Positions 26,280-38,456 of a stretch of DNA of 64,000 bases are shown one piece after another; position 1 is the stretch's first letter, and every line of letters starts with the position of its first letter. The translations under genes and the position numbers were made by a program. This DNA is from Numida meleagris. Its lineage: Eukaryota; Chordata; Aves; Galliformes; Numididae. The notes beneath the pieces were generated by a model. The model was given only the letters and a program-made list of their open reading frames with translations. It was not told the origin of the DNA and searched no databases. Where the stretch lies: positions 19,965,516 through 20,029,515 of the forward strand of contig NC_034419.1 of assembly GCF_002078875.1 (NCBI RefSeq), given 5' to 3'.

Positions 26280-29172
26280 TAGCCAGTTACACTGTGGGAC
26301 TGCTTTGATTTAGAGCTGCTGCCTGAGGATCAAGGCAGAGCAGTAAGTTAAAGCGTACTGTCCAAGAGATGAGGCCCAGCTATGTTCTTCTTTCAGCCTA
26401 AAGGATTGGTTTTTGTTACTTCGCACTTTGTAGTGGCTAGAAGTATAGTAGGCTACAAAATGACTTACTGAAAGCAAACGAAAGCAATCTGATTCATTTT
26501 ATGTGGACTGTGGAAAGATCAGAGACATTCTGTCAAATTCTACTTATGTCTCATTATATCTACACTGTACAGAAATCTTCTGATGCTCTATATTGTCATA
26601 TGCCTTAATCAGTTTAATTATTAATATCAGATTGCTAAATTCTGGGGATAAATAATTTCTCTCTATGGTACAAAATCCCCAACTGTATCCCTGTAATGGT
26701 AATTGTATGTTAAGATCAATTTTGCACAGTGTCATTATTGGACTTTTTTGATAAATTTGATTGGTTCTAGTTAGAAATCAGTGGTTTAACTCTACTACAC
26801 AGAAAATTAAGCAGTCAGTCTTCTCATCTGTCATTTTCTGTAAGCCTCCCATCCCCCCATCCCCCTTTTCCCCAGTCAAGTGCATGAGAGGAGGTTCTTA
26901 GATTGTTATAATCTTTTATAGTACTCTCACATTCTGTTCTCTAAAACATAATAAAAGATTTGTTCCGGGCCATTCATCGAAAGTGTAGTAACTCCATCAG
27001 TTACCAGCAGATGCTAAACATCAGTATTCTGCAGGTGAATGCACCAAGTAGATGATCATAGGCTCATGTCTCATGTATTACAAGAGTTTAGTCCAACACG
27101 CTTGTACTCTCAAAAGGCTGAAATAACCTTCAGGATATGAGAAGGCTGGAGTTCAAAGTTATTGTTAACCCAGTGTGGCTGTGGGAGAGCTGTGTTTGAA
27201 ATGTAATCATATTAGAATGAATCAGTTAAGAGATATTTTAGGGAGGACTGCTTTAACAAGAAATAAAACATACATGCCCATACATGTATGAATGTGTAAA
27301 TACATCCACCTGCGGGTACCTGTGTGATTTATTTTCCTCTTAAAAGAGTAGACCATACACTGTATCTCCAAGTATATTATACCACTACGCGTGTTACGCA
27401 TTTGCTTTTCAACAAATGTTTGTAAGCATGTTTTTGTTCAAAACATCCTGACAAATACAGCAAATAGTAGCTATCTCATCAGCAATATATATATTTTGCT
27501 GTCTGCCTGTTGCTTGTCCCCTTCATCCCCGTTATCTTGATAAAGGTGTTGTTCAGGAGAACCTAGCCTTCATATCTTCCCTGACAGAAAAAACTGCTCA
27601 CACAACAAGCAGCAGCCTGAAAAAACTATGTTCACGCCTTGACCTTGAGACTTCCTGAACCAGTTTGGATTGGCTCTCCCCTTGAAACAACAGGCTTCCA
27701 CAGGAAGTTCATAAATGGACCCAAGTCACAGCAATTTACGTAGTTTTAATATTTTTAACTTGGTTCTACAAGAACTAAGCAAAATGAGCAGTGTTTCACG
27801 GCCACAAAGAACTGGCCAGTTTTTCCAAGAGAAAACATCAGTGAGCTGGGCTCAATGCAAACCTTTAAACGAGTGTGACTAATGGGTTGTCAGACCCTGC
27901 TAAGGCAGCTTCTGTCAGGCACTACTGTGGGGATGTGGCAGCGTGCTGTGAAGCTGCTCTGTACTCCATGTTCTAGTGCTAGCACCACTGGGCTTCCCAG
28001 CACTGAAGGCAACCCACATCTCCGAAGAGCTAAACCACAGGTCTGCATCCCAAACTCCCCACCTTCAGGCACATTTACTCCTCCCTTCCTCCAATTCTTG
28101 CCTCACAAAAAAACAAAGTACAGTACATCACTCTTGACTTTGAAACAGTCTGCAAGACTCTAATTTAGAGGTTTTAAAGACAGTTCTTTCACTCCTCAAG
28201 TCTGAAATATCTTTGCAGATTCTTATCTTTCTCATACATGGTAACAAAATGTGACTGCATTAAAGACAATGCTTTTCAGTCATTTGCTTTGCACCTTGTT
28301 TTCTACCTGTTATCATAAGAATGGTATTTTCCATTGTTTATTTACATATCTACGCTCCAATGATTACATGCTATCATCTGACAATAGGAACATAACGATG
28401 GAATATTAACTCAATCTTGAGTGCATTACTCCTATTTAACTATGAGAAGAAGTACTAGTTTTGAAACATTTTCTTGTTTCCAAATAAACTAATGGCATGG
28501 GGATGACGGACTGTTATTAATGTTAGCAATGTATATGATTTTAGACAGTTATTTAATTTGTTCAGAAATCCGCAGCTCTATCAAACATCCATAGTGATAG
28601 GCTTTAAGGCAATTTATGAAATTAATTGTATAGCCTAACTTTTTCATGGTTTGGGATTTTCTGGTCTATACTTAACTGATGTACTTTGAAAGATGAATTA
28701 TATATATAAAAATAAATTCACACATATATTGTTGTTTTGAGGAATAAAATGATGCAAGATCCCTTCAGGCAAATAGGCACTTTTTTTCCATTCAGTCAAG
28801 AAATCAGAAGTCAGAAGCATTTCTTGCTAAAGAACAAAGCATGCTTCACCCCCACCTTCCCACACCCAAGAAAACCACAAAAGTAAATTCATTGGATAAG
28901 CCAGATATTTTAAAACGTTCTCTGGCTTGTAGTTACAAACCATAGCATTTAGATCTACTGGTCTTCCTGGCCTGTATTTACAACGTACAGAGTTAATATG
29001 ACGTCTGTTTTTTCCTCTGATAAGGGCTTATTTTGTACTCTTCCAATCTTGCTTTTCAACATTTTCTGTGAGGAATACAAGACAAGCAACATGGAGGATC
29101 TGCCTACAGTAGGGGAGGCCTTGCTTCCTTGGCCAAGACTAGCAGGTCTTACATAATAATTTATTACAGTAC

Positions 29173-32086
29173 CTTTCCGTTTCTTGGTCCATGCTTTGCT
29201 GCTTGTTCTCAAAGCCAGTGAAGCTGCTCATATCCACATAGCCATCATTCTCATTAGCAGCAGATAAGGCCCTGCTGGGATCTTCAAACAACTCAGTGAA
29301 AGTTCCTGCTCTGGTGGATCTTCGAGGAGGAATTTGTATATTTTCATAATCAGAGCTCATAGCTGGAATGTTCTCATAGTCAGAAGTGTCAGCATTGGGA
29401 AAAGAAATCGATCTAGGTTTTGTTAATGGGAGTGGCATGAAAGGAGGTCTGGACCGGTCCTCGAAGGATTCCACCCGTGACACACTCCTGCTGAAGGACT
29501 TGGGTGTTCCTTTTCTCTTACCATCCTTATAGAAAAAAACAGTTGAAGGAGACTCTGATGCACGGAGCTTCCCCACATGTGACTTCAGTTGAGGTGAGCT
29601 ACTTAGAGTCCTGTCCAGCTCCATCAGCCTTGAAGGCCCATGATAACTGGATTCTGATGAGGACCTCGAAGAGGAAACATTAACATCTACATGGATTTTA
29701 TTTTCAGTTTTCTTCTTGAATTTTAAAGTGAGGAACCTCTTAAAGGAAGATTTCTTTTTCTTGGAATACTTATCAGGTGACTCACTCTCTATCAAAAGTG
29801 AAGGGGAACTTTTAGTGATTGGCTTTTTTGTGATGTAGGCAAGTTCAAAAGGAGGTGGTATATCAACAACTGAAGATGGAGTAGATACAGCACCTGATGA
29901 AAGATTTCCCTGGGAAAAGATACATGAGGAACCATTGACACAAGGCAAAGATAAGTTATCTTCTGTCTTTTTCATTCTAATATCACTGAGTACGCAGCCA
30001 TCACCCTCTTTGTAAATGGAGACAGGTATCTCTCTCCCTTCAACAGAATAAGACCGAGGATATAAAATAAAGCGTCTTGGCTTGGATAGTAATGCCTTGT
30101 TGTCTTCCATTGTTTTTCCTTCCACTGAAAATGAATTACTGCTTAAATCTTCAGTCCCAGAACTGTTGCAGGAAGGTGGTAAATCAGTTTCAGGACCACT
30201 TTCTTCTGGAACTGTTTCTGGTACATAGCCTGGCATTTTCCCAGAAAGTGACCGTGTTCTAGTGACAATGGTTTTACGATCAATAGGCAGCAAGTTGCTT
30301 TCACCATCCACGCCTAATTCATCCCTTTTACTGTGATCAGCTGCTGAATCAGTCTGCCCTTTACAAGTGAATTCATTTTCTGCAGGAAGTACATAAGGAT
30401 CATCAAGGGAATCACTGCTAGTTTCTCTTCCCTCTGATTCTTCAGGCACAATGACAACTTCAGGGAGCACCAGATTTTCATGCAAGATGTTTTTGGTCCC
30501 ATGTTTCACATTCATTTTACCATGCTTACAGACTTCTATCTCTTCCTTATGTGGGACTAGTTGAGTTGGACTTAAGACACTTTTGCTGAGATTGTCTCTT
30601 CCTACCTCACTGTCTTCAAGTTGCAACTCATCTGACTTAGATGTTTCTGCAATGCTTTCATTATGTTCTTCAGCAAACATATCTTCTAGCTTTGGCTCCA
30701 CACCTGGACCACTAGGTAGGGTATCGGAGATCTGATCATCTTCATCCAGAGAGGTCTCTTCTGTTTGCAGATTTGTGGGTGCTTCCTCACCATAGTCATT
30801 CTCAAAAGGAGCAATTTGACACCCATCATCCATACTCTCTGCATTCACAGTTTCTTCCTCTCCTTTCCCAGAGTCTTTGCTTGCTTCACAGGCTACCTCT
30901 GATGTCTCCTCACCTCTCAGGTCAGTGATCTGACAGTCATCACTGGCATTTCCTGTGTTTGTATTATTGTGCTTGTCTGTGTTTGCTTCCTCCTCTTCAG
31001 CTGCCAACTGATGAGTGGAATCTCCCAGATCATTTTCAGCATTGGGTTCACCTTCAGGCAGTTCTAAGCCCAGAACCATTTTCTCACTGGCTTCATCAGG
31101 CAGCATGTCAGAACTTGTACAGTCATCATTTTCTAATTCCTCTTCCATGTTCAAATCAAGCTCTGCATACACACTGTACACACTGTGATCACCATCACGT
31201 GCTGGACATCCATCTCTCTTTCCTAAAATCTCAGACAGTTCCTCCTCCTCCTCCCCTGACTCCTCCAAACTTGGGATTAATTCATCTGCAGGTAGTGGCA
31301 TTAGAATGATATCTTCACAGACATTGCCCTCATGTCTATTCAAAACGTTATCACCATCAGTCTTACTATCATCATTGTCCTTAACCAATTTGAGATAGTT
31401 AGACATTTCCTCCTTGCTTTTGGTTTCACCACAATCACCTGCAACATTCTCATCTTCATCTACATTCTTAGAAACATCATTATTCCCATCAGGGGCACTG
31501 GAAGACTCTTCACAAAATGCTTCAGACTGGCCACAGTCTCTGGTTGATGATACACAGTCTGGTTTTATTGGTTCAACAATATCTGAAGAGTTATGGTGCT
31601 TGATTTCTTGACTACCAGTGCCCTTATAATTATCAGTGAGGTCCTCTTCCTTCTCTGCCTCTTCTGGAATTTCCAAGACTTCATTCTCTGCAAAGGAATC
31701 TAGGCTCTGATCATGCTCACGTTCCAAGTCATTGCAGTCCTTGCCAGTCAGCTGAGTTTCAGGAAGTACAATGTATTCATTATCTGCCTCAGATTCTGGG
31801 CACTCAGCACTGCATTGATTTCCATCATACAGCTCTCCAACAAGACAGATAAGTTTACCATTTGAGCATTTATTTAAATTATTGTTGGTATTAACACTGG
31901 ATCTGCTCTCTGTGTCAGAAGAGAGTTTTGGCTTGGGAGCAATAGGTGGCTTGGGGCCCCTAGACATAGAATTTGGGTTATGAAGAATATCAGACCTCTG
32001 CAGTGAAGGAGAAAATTTGGAGATGGCAACTGGAGAAAGATGACCAATAATTTTTGGTTTCGGTGCTAGTGGTGGCTTTGTGATTT
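29173..32086 (-). CDS. FGD5: FGD5 large coding exon (disordered N-terminal half)
   Basis: A 2914-nt exon. FGD5 is a cytoplasmic Cdc42 guanine-nucleotide exchange factor linked in mammals to endothelial VEGF/PI3K signalling. The acceptor (TTTTCTCTCTTTTCTCCAG) lies at 32087-32088 and the donor (GGAAAG|GTACTG) at 29172, so the 11 codons beyond 29173 are intron read-through. Counting from Met at 31967: SH3-type proline motif RGPKPPIAPKPK at 3-14, a long acidic Asp/Glu/Ser-rich region to about 480, conserved YVPETVPEESGPE, then YPRSYSVEGREIPVSIYKEG, a basic patch KKKKSSFKRFLTLKFKKK at about 735-755, SSSRSSSESSYHGPSR, and paired SDYEN motifs at 863 and 873. These blocks match known FGD5. A further 40 codons upstream of that Met are open and encode KPPLAPKPK; they join in frame to the 13-nt exon at 42694. 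The Met at 31967 has a weak context (T at -3). DH, PH and FYVE domains are not in this window. Confidence 0.97.
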
Positions 32087-32384
32087 CTGGAGAAAAGAGA
32101 GAAAAGTCATATTAGTCACCCTGGTTTCTTATTAAAGCCACCAGAGCGTATTCTATAGTAGACTTTTATCTTATACCAGTTACTTCTAAAGCACAACCAG
32201 TCCAGCCAATAAAAGCAGTGTCTCTGAAAAGTGAACTGCTGCAGCAGAACATACGTACTGTGCTTCCACATGGCACTGTAGCTATTCCAGGGAACATGGT
32301 TTAGAGTCATAACTGAAATGAAACAAAAGCATAGCTGCAAAGAAAAAGGTGTAGAGCTGCAGAGCCAAAGGTATATCACATAAG

Positions 32385-32503
32385 ATGGGTAGCACGGACA
32401 CTTTCCTGTGTGACCTGCTCTAGGAAACCTGCTTTAGCAGAGAAGTTGGACTAGATGATCTCTGAAGGTCCATTCCAACCCCTGCAATTCTGTGATTCTG
32501 TGA
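32385..32503 (+). mobile_element. CR1 LINE 3' terminal fragment
   Basis: About 120 bp ending TTGGACTAGATGATCTCTGA, then AGGTCCATTCCAACCCCTGC and AATTCTGTGATTCTGTGA, the standard CR1 3' end. It lies about 300 bp upstream of the large FGD5 exon's acceptor, in the opposite direction to the gene. Confidence 0.9.
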
Positions 32504-35466
32504 AGACTGACAAAAAGCTGCTTTCCCTCACTGTTTTTAAGACAATTTAAAAGTCATATAAGGACACTGTACTCACAACACACTTCATATACTACAGCTA
32601 TTTCCAGCTGCCTTGGTCTTGAAATTAATATTCTTTACATAACTGAATGAAACACTGAAAAGGTGCATGAATAGGCAACAATAAGAATTCTCACTTATGA
32701 GATTTTAGATGAGATGAAATATGTAGTCTGGAGAAGCCAAAATATCAAATGATTACAAATGCTGATAAAGAGAAGGGTTCTACTCTTGCTAGTGTTTTCT
32801 AGCCATCAGGAGGTAATTACACACATAATCAGAAACCTCTAATTTTTTTAATTTTAATTAACACACTGCAGTGGAGAAAGGGAAGATCTCCATTGTAAGG
32901 GAAAGCACAGGACAAGACTATTCACCATGAGAGAGACAGGAACAATTCTTTGTGCAAGATCATCACGTCCTATAAATAGGTAGAAGGAGGCAGGATCTTA
33001 AGAGATGCCATTTGGGATATGGCCCGTGTGGGTGTTTGATTAGATCTTGGGAGATATGAGAGATTTTTTCCCCCCCTTATCTTTCTAAACATGCTGAAAT
33101 TTCTTCCAGTACTCACAACAATGCTGACAATTTGGCATTCTGGTTCACTCTGAAAACAATCTTCCTAGAATTATGAGACACAAAAGGGACTTAAGTTAAA
33201 ACTGAGAGAATGATCTCAGATCAACCCAGGAGAAGTGAGAAGTCTGTTCTCATCAGGCACCTTATCACATAAACTGTTAAGACTTATTCTGTATATGGGG
33301 ATGTATCTGATCTAGGTTCATCTGTGCCATACACAAACACAGGCTAATAGTATCACCACCACTAAATGTACAATCATATAAATCATGAAGCCGGTTAACT
33401 AACACTATCTAGAAAATTGCACGCAGAAAATATAATTCGTCATTTATTTTGACTAGTAGCATGTTCCAGGAGCATGTCAGTTTTGTACACAAGCATTTAC
33501 TTACTAGATAAAGCACAATACGTTGTCATTTTCAAGTACGCTGTTTTTTCTACAAGGTAAATAAAACTAGTGTTGGTGGTTGAGCTGCTTCATCAGGCAC
33601 CTCTTCTCATTCACTCTTGGCTGGGAACTCTCCCACAGAGGGGAAAGATCTCCAGGAATGAAGTAAGAGAAGGGCGGAGGAAGTTCATTCAACACTTCAC
33701 AATGTGCTTAACAGGAGTAAGGTTAAAAGATCACTGGCTAGTTAAATTGCACTGAAAGCACAGGTACTGAATGCTAAACAACTGAGAAATCTGATTTTGT
33801 TATGCACTTGTTGAGTATACAAAAAAGCAATTTTTTCACAGCATGAGAAAATGATTTTACAGTATACTGCACACTCATTAAATATACGATGGTTTTGGAG
33901 ATGTTGCAAAGGATTTACAGAAGTTAGAGAATTTTTGAAGACTGCTAATGTGTCCGAGATGTAGGAATTAGGTAAAATGGCAGTGCAAAATGTCTTTGCT
34001 GAAGCATTTGTATTTTCCAGTGTCCGGTATACGCTAAGAACCTTTGACACAGAACAAGCAACATGCAGGTTGTGCTGAGGACAAAAGGAGGTAGCTGTGC
34101 TTTTATTTCCATCTTCACCTTCAACACCCTGTTCAGCTTGCTGTGAACATCTATGACCTGTGTGTTGATCAATCAGTTTAAACTCTAGAAATAAACGTCA
34201 TCATAGTTTTAAACTGGAAAGGAGTAGCTTCACACTATAAATTAACTTCTGGGAGTAGCCAAGCCAATTTTTCTAGTTCCAGGTAGTGATTGCACCAGTA
34301 GCTCTGTATGGACTTTCAGAAATCATCCTTTTTAGCACAAGACCCCTTCAGGAATGCAGGCACCCTAAAAAGCCCTTGTGTTCTGCATACCCTCAGCAAG
34401 CAGAGGATGGCCTGCTGCTCCTCCTTTGCTTCTCTAGCAGTGGAATCTATGACACAAGATTTAAAAAAAAAAGAATTAGGTGAGCAGATTCACAAAAGAA
34501 GCTCCTTGCATCTCTGCAGCTCAAAGCCATGAGTCACAGCTGAGTCCTGGAAACATCAGTATGCGAGTTGACCTGCAGAGATAGGAGGTCCATGGCATTA
34601 TTGGCTTTGAATATATGGTTCATGCACAGAAGAGGAAACTGAAGGTTCAAAGCAACCTGTGGGAAAGGGCGGAAAAAGAACTGCATATTCACCAGTCTCC
34701 AGTACAATAGCATGTCCTCTTGTTTCACAGTATCCACTGCTGCTTTGAGCTGCAGGGTATCCGTCTTACTGAAATCACAGAACATGTAGCTAACCATTGT
34801 CTCCAGATCACTTCAGAAATGTGATGTGCCAGACACTTAACTTACTGAAGTACCATTGCTGTTGCTGCACCAGAATTAAATCTGCAGCAGTTCAAATCTG
34901 CAGAGTAATGAAAACTGTTACCAGTTACAAACAGGAAATAAATAGGGTGACTTGAGTATCTTACAAGCCTGTCTCCCCAGCCAGATCTGTACATGGCCTT
35001 TTTAAGTCAGTTGCTGCAACTACTGAACATCCTAAACTAATTTTCTGGTAGTAAACAGATGGTAGCATGAGATTTTACCAGCTATAACTGAGTCTTCACC
35101 AGAAATCAGCAATAGAACCTTTAACATCCTAATGAGGCATTTCTTAAGACTGACTCTGAAGAAGAAACATGGCTTTGAAGGTTCTATAACATTCTCTGCA
35201 GCATCTGGCTTTTCCTAGGAATGCTTCTCTAGAAGTAGGACACAAATACACCGACTTCATTCCTGGGATGTGACAATGCTGGAGCAGTCTGCTCATTCTC
35301 ATCCTTGCTCTTGTTAGCGTCTGTACTGAAAGACTGAGCACTGGGAAAAAGACTGGATTGTGGACAATGCCTGGATCTTTCAGGCTTCAGCTCATCAACC
35401 AACTTGACATAAAATAATGCAATGAACTCATTTTCTCTATGCAAATAACCATGTGCACATCCACTT

Positions 35467-35511
35467 TTATATATATATATATATATATACACACACCGCT
35501 ATATATATAGC
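35467..35511. repeat. (TA)n with CA and second TA block
   Basis: A TA run of about 11 units, then ACACACAC, CGC and a second TATATATATA. The two TA blocks could fold on each other. Confidence 0.9.
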
Positions 35512-38195
35512 TTAAATTCAGTTACCCAATTTCCCTCCATTGGTATATTTTTGGCAGAATCAAGTAATCTTGAATTTTTCCACCTGCTACCTCCATTAAC
35601 ATTGCAAGAAGAATAGAATTTATGATAATAGAACCTGTTCAAAGTGTAACAGTGGGCACTGTGGTGTCCTACTTTTTTCCTCTGTGTCAACTAGCAGCCC
35701 CTTAGGAAAAAATGAGAAAGAAATCCGAAGCGCTTAATGTGTTGACCTTACCTTTCACAGAGGCTTCTTAAACAATTTTGCACTTATGGGGGTATGTGTG
35801 TATACAAGTGTTTATTTAAAATACTTGTATAACAATTACTGAAAAGAAAGCAAATCTGTCAAGCACAATGGATCACTGTGCACCTTTTATCACAATGATT
35901 CACTTTGATTCAATTTCTGCTTCCTTTGGTGCCTGAACCATTCAAGAGGACCTGGCTGTAACTTCGAAATGGAAGAAAAACAACACTGCACCATAAGGAA
36001 TGTGTATGTTAACAAGCAATTGTGCATGTTTATTTTAGGATGCATTTTATATTGGAGGGAGACACACCCACCTTGCGCTTACAAGGAAACTCTTGGGGAA
36101 TAGGAATTTCTTTAGCCTGCTCCTCCCCTTATTGTTCAGTGCTTCCTTGTACTGACAAGGATGGCTTCCTCTCCTTCAAGCAAACCTGCATTCCAGCTTG
36201 GTTTTGTTCCTGACATGGCCCAAATAGAACTACTCTACACTCCTGCTCCTCTTCACATTTGAGTTTCTAAGCAGTGAACGTAGCAGTTCACTTGTAGTAG
36301 CAATCAACCTATACAGCCTTCACTGTTCAAACGATTCTTTGAAACAACAGACATTCTGAGGTGGAGTATTGCCTAAAACACTGCAACTACCTACTTTCAG
36401 ATGTAACCTAGATTTAGGAATTTGCCTGGAATTTAATTTAGACTTATAAGGGACCATATATACCTTCACCCCTACCCATCAAGCAGCTGGTTTGAGGTGA
36501 AGACTTAAAACACTAAGATTTCACAGCTGCAGGAACTTCTGCAGATTTGTCCCAGGCCTGTGGTCTTGGACAGTGGCCCAAGAAATGGGCTCCATTATTT
36601 GGATATACTAGCTCAAGCTTTGAATGGCATCACAGTTGATGTCAGGCATCTCTTACACTGCCGAAAGTAGCTTTTTCCAACCTACTAACTTGTGTAGACC
36701 TACACTTTCTTCACTCCATCATTAATTCAGTTCAGATTTATGTTAAAAGTGGAGAGACACTGAGAAAAGAGGGCAGAAATGCGTTTAGGTGAAATTGACC
36801 ATGCAAACGGACCATGTTGCAATAGTGGCATGAGACAGCACCAAAACTAGAATTCCAGTGGAAGCCAGTGCATACAAGTCCCGACTCTCACCGCTCCTGC
36901 CCAGAAGAGCTTCAAATCTATAAATGCAAAGTGCCTGAGAAAAAGGAGGTAGAGGAAGAATATCCAGACATTTCAATCAGAAAGTCTAATTTGGCTCTAT
37001 AATTTCATTCAGTTATATCAGAATAAAGGTAAAAATTGTCTTCCAGAAAGCTTTAGTCTGAAGAGAGTAAGAAATTGAATATTACATACCTTCCTATCCT
37101 CCTTATCTTATTCCCATAATGAATTGGAGATTTTTAAAACAAAGCCCTTATTTCCCCATTAGTGCCTTCTGGCTCCTATCACCAGCTTCCATCTCCACCA
37201 TTTATTGTTGTTTCCTCTGCTGAGTTAAAGACTCCTTTATTATTCAGTATTTCTCTGGGGAAAATATATACTTCCCTACAGCCATGAGTAGGAACAATTT
37301 TCTTTCTGGTAAATTGAACAGATGAATTCGTTAAATCTTTGCAATTGGACAATTTCTCTTTCCATTAAGTCTTCTTTTTTCCTGAACATTTTCCAATATC
37401 CCAGTAGCCCCTATAAAATACACAGCACAGACCTGTGGGAAGAATTCCAGAGTGGGTACAGATGATGCTACCTACACGTTTCAGTACTTTCTTAGACCCA
37501 GTTCTCACTGTTCTCTGTTAGCTTATTAATGTATCAGGTTGACTTGCTTGTCCATTATGACATCTCAATTGCTCCCAAGGCTATTGTTTTCCCTGCTCAT
37601 TGTCACTAAACTGATAGCTTTATAATATACATTAAGTGTAATTTGTTTGAATGGATCCAAGTTAATGATCTTGATCTGTGCACACAACTGCTCTGCCTAC
37701 ACTGTTAATTACCCTTTACCAACCCTTGCACCATAAACTTCATCATCTGATATTCTTCTATTTCCTTTTCTACCATGAAAACATTGAACAGTGACAGCCT
37801 GTTCCTGCTCCCTGCATTTTACGTGCCACCATTTGATAATGATAGAGATAAGTACTGCAGAGATTCACAACTGCCAGTTAGCCATTCTTCAGTCAAAATA
37901 ACCCAAACTGTATTCTTGTTACAGAAATGCTTCTCTCTAAGATCTGAGTGTACTACTAAGAATACTATAGAGGCATCAGTGTTTGTCTTTGCATCAATTC
38001 AGTTGCCTTTATCAAATCTTTAACTTCTTCCAAAGATGAGGATCAAATTCCACACTAGGAGCAAACAAAGTTCCACTATTGAGGAAAAGAGAATACACAA
38101 ACCTAAGAGTAGCAGTAAATATAGGAATTCATTTACATGTCACTTGCCAAAGCACTGTTATAGACTGTAATGGCAGCAGGATCAGCGCAATGAGA

Positions 38196-38456
38196 AGATG
38201 TTACAAAAAGAAGAATGCTCACCCATCTTTGAGGATCTAGGCTCACAAAAAAAAACTCCACAAAAAAGGGATCTCCAGCAGGAGATCCTTCCTCAGTGGC
38301 AGTCAGCCCTTAAATGAGATCTAAGAGGGGTAGAGCCTGGCTCCAGCCCTTCCGGTCACACAGTGAATTGCCTTCACCTGTGCTCCCAGGGCTGAGCGGG
38401 TCTTTTCTCCAGGTGCTCAATCAGTGGTTCAGGCTGTGACTTATCAGTTCTCATAC
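38196..38456 (-). mobile_element. LTR-like interspersed repeat, copy 1
   Basis: Member of a four-copy family in this window (others at 57.1, 59.7 and 61.6 kb). Diagnostic blocks on the plus strand: GGCAGTCAGCCCTTAAATGA, CCTTCCGGTCACACAGTGAA, CACCTGTGCTCCCAGGGCTG, CAATCAGTGGTTCAGGCTGT. In its own sense (minus) it carries a TTTAAGGGCT box followed by a hairpin GGATCTCC-tgct-GGAGATCC and a splice-donor-like GGGTGAGC. Probably a solo LTR of an avian endogenous retrovirus, but family and exact ends are uncertain. Confidence 0.6.

Larger units (their letters stand above)
6101..29172 (-). other. FGD5: FGD5 intron 2 (about 23.1 kb)
   Basis: Bounded by GTACTG donor (read on minus, just left of 29173) and TTTACAG acceptor at 6101. 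No exon is expected inside, because the residues on either side are contiguous in the family. It holds three CR1 fragments (7.4, 11.8 and 17.8 kb), a 164-bp direct duplication, microsatellites and otherwise AT-rich unique DNA. Open frames here, such as 7971-8327 plus and 22753-22998 plus, have no recognisable homology or splice context. Confidence 0.85.

Noticed and set aside
29139..29172. Last 11 codons and stop of the long FGD5 open frame
   Set aside because: They follow a GT donor and do not resemble FGD5, whereas the exon at 6100 continues the known sequence in phase.
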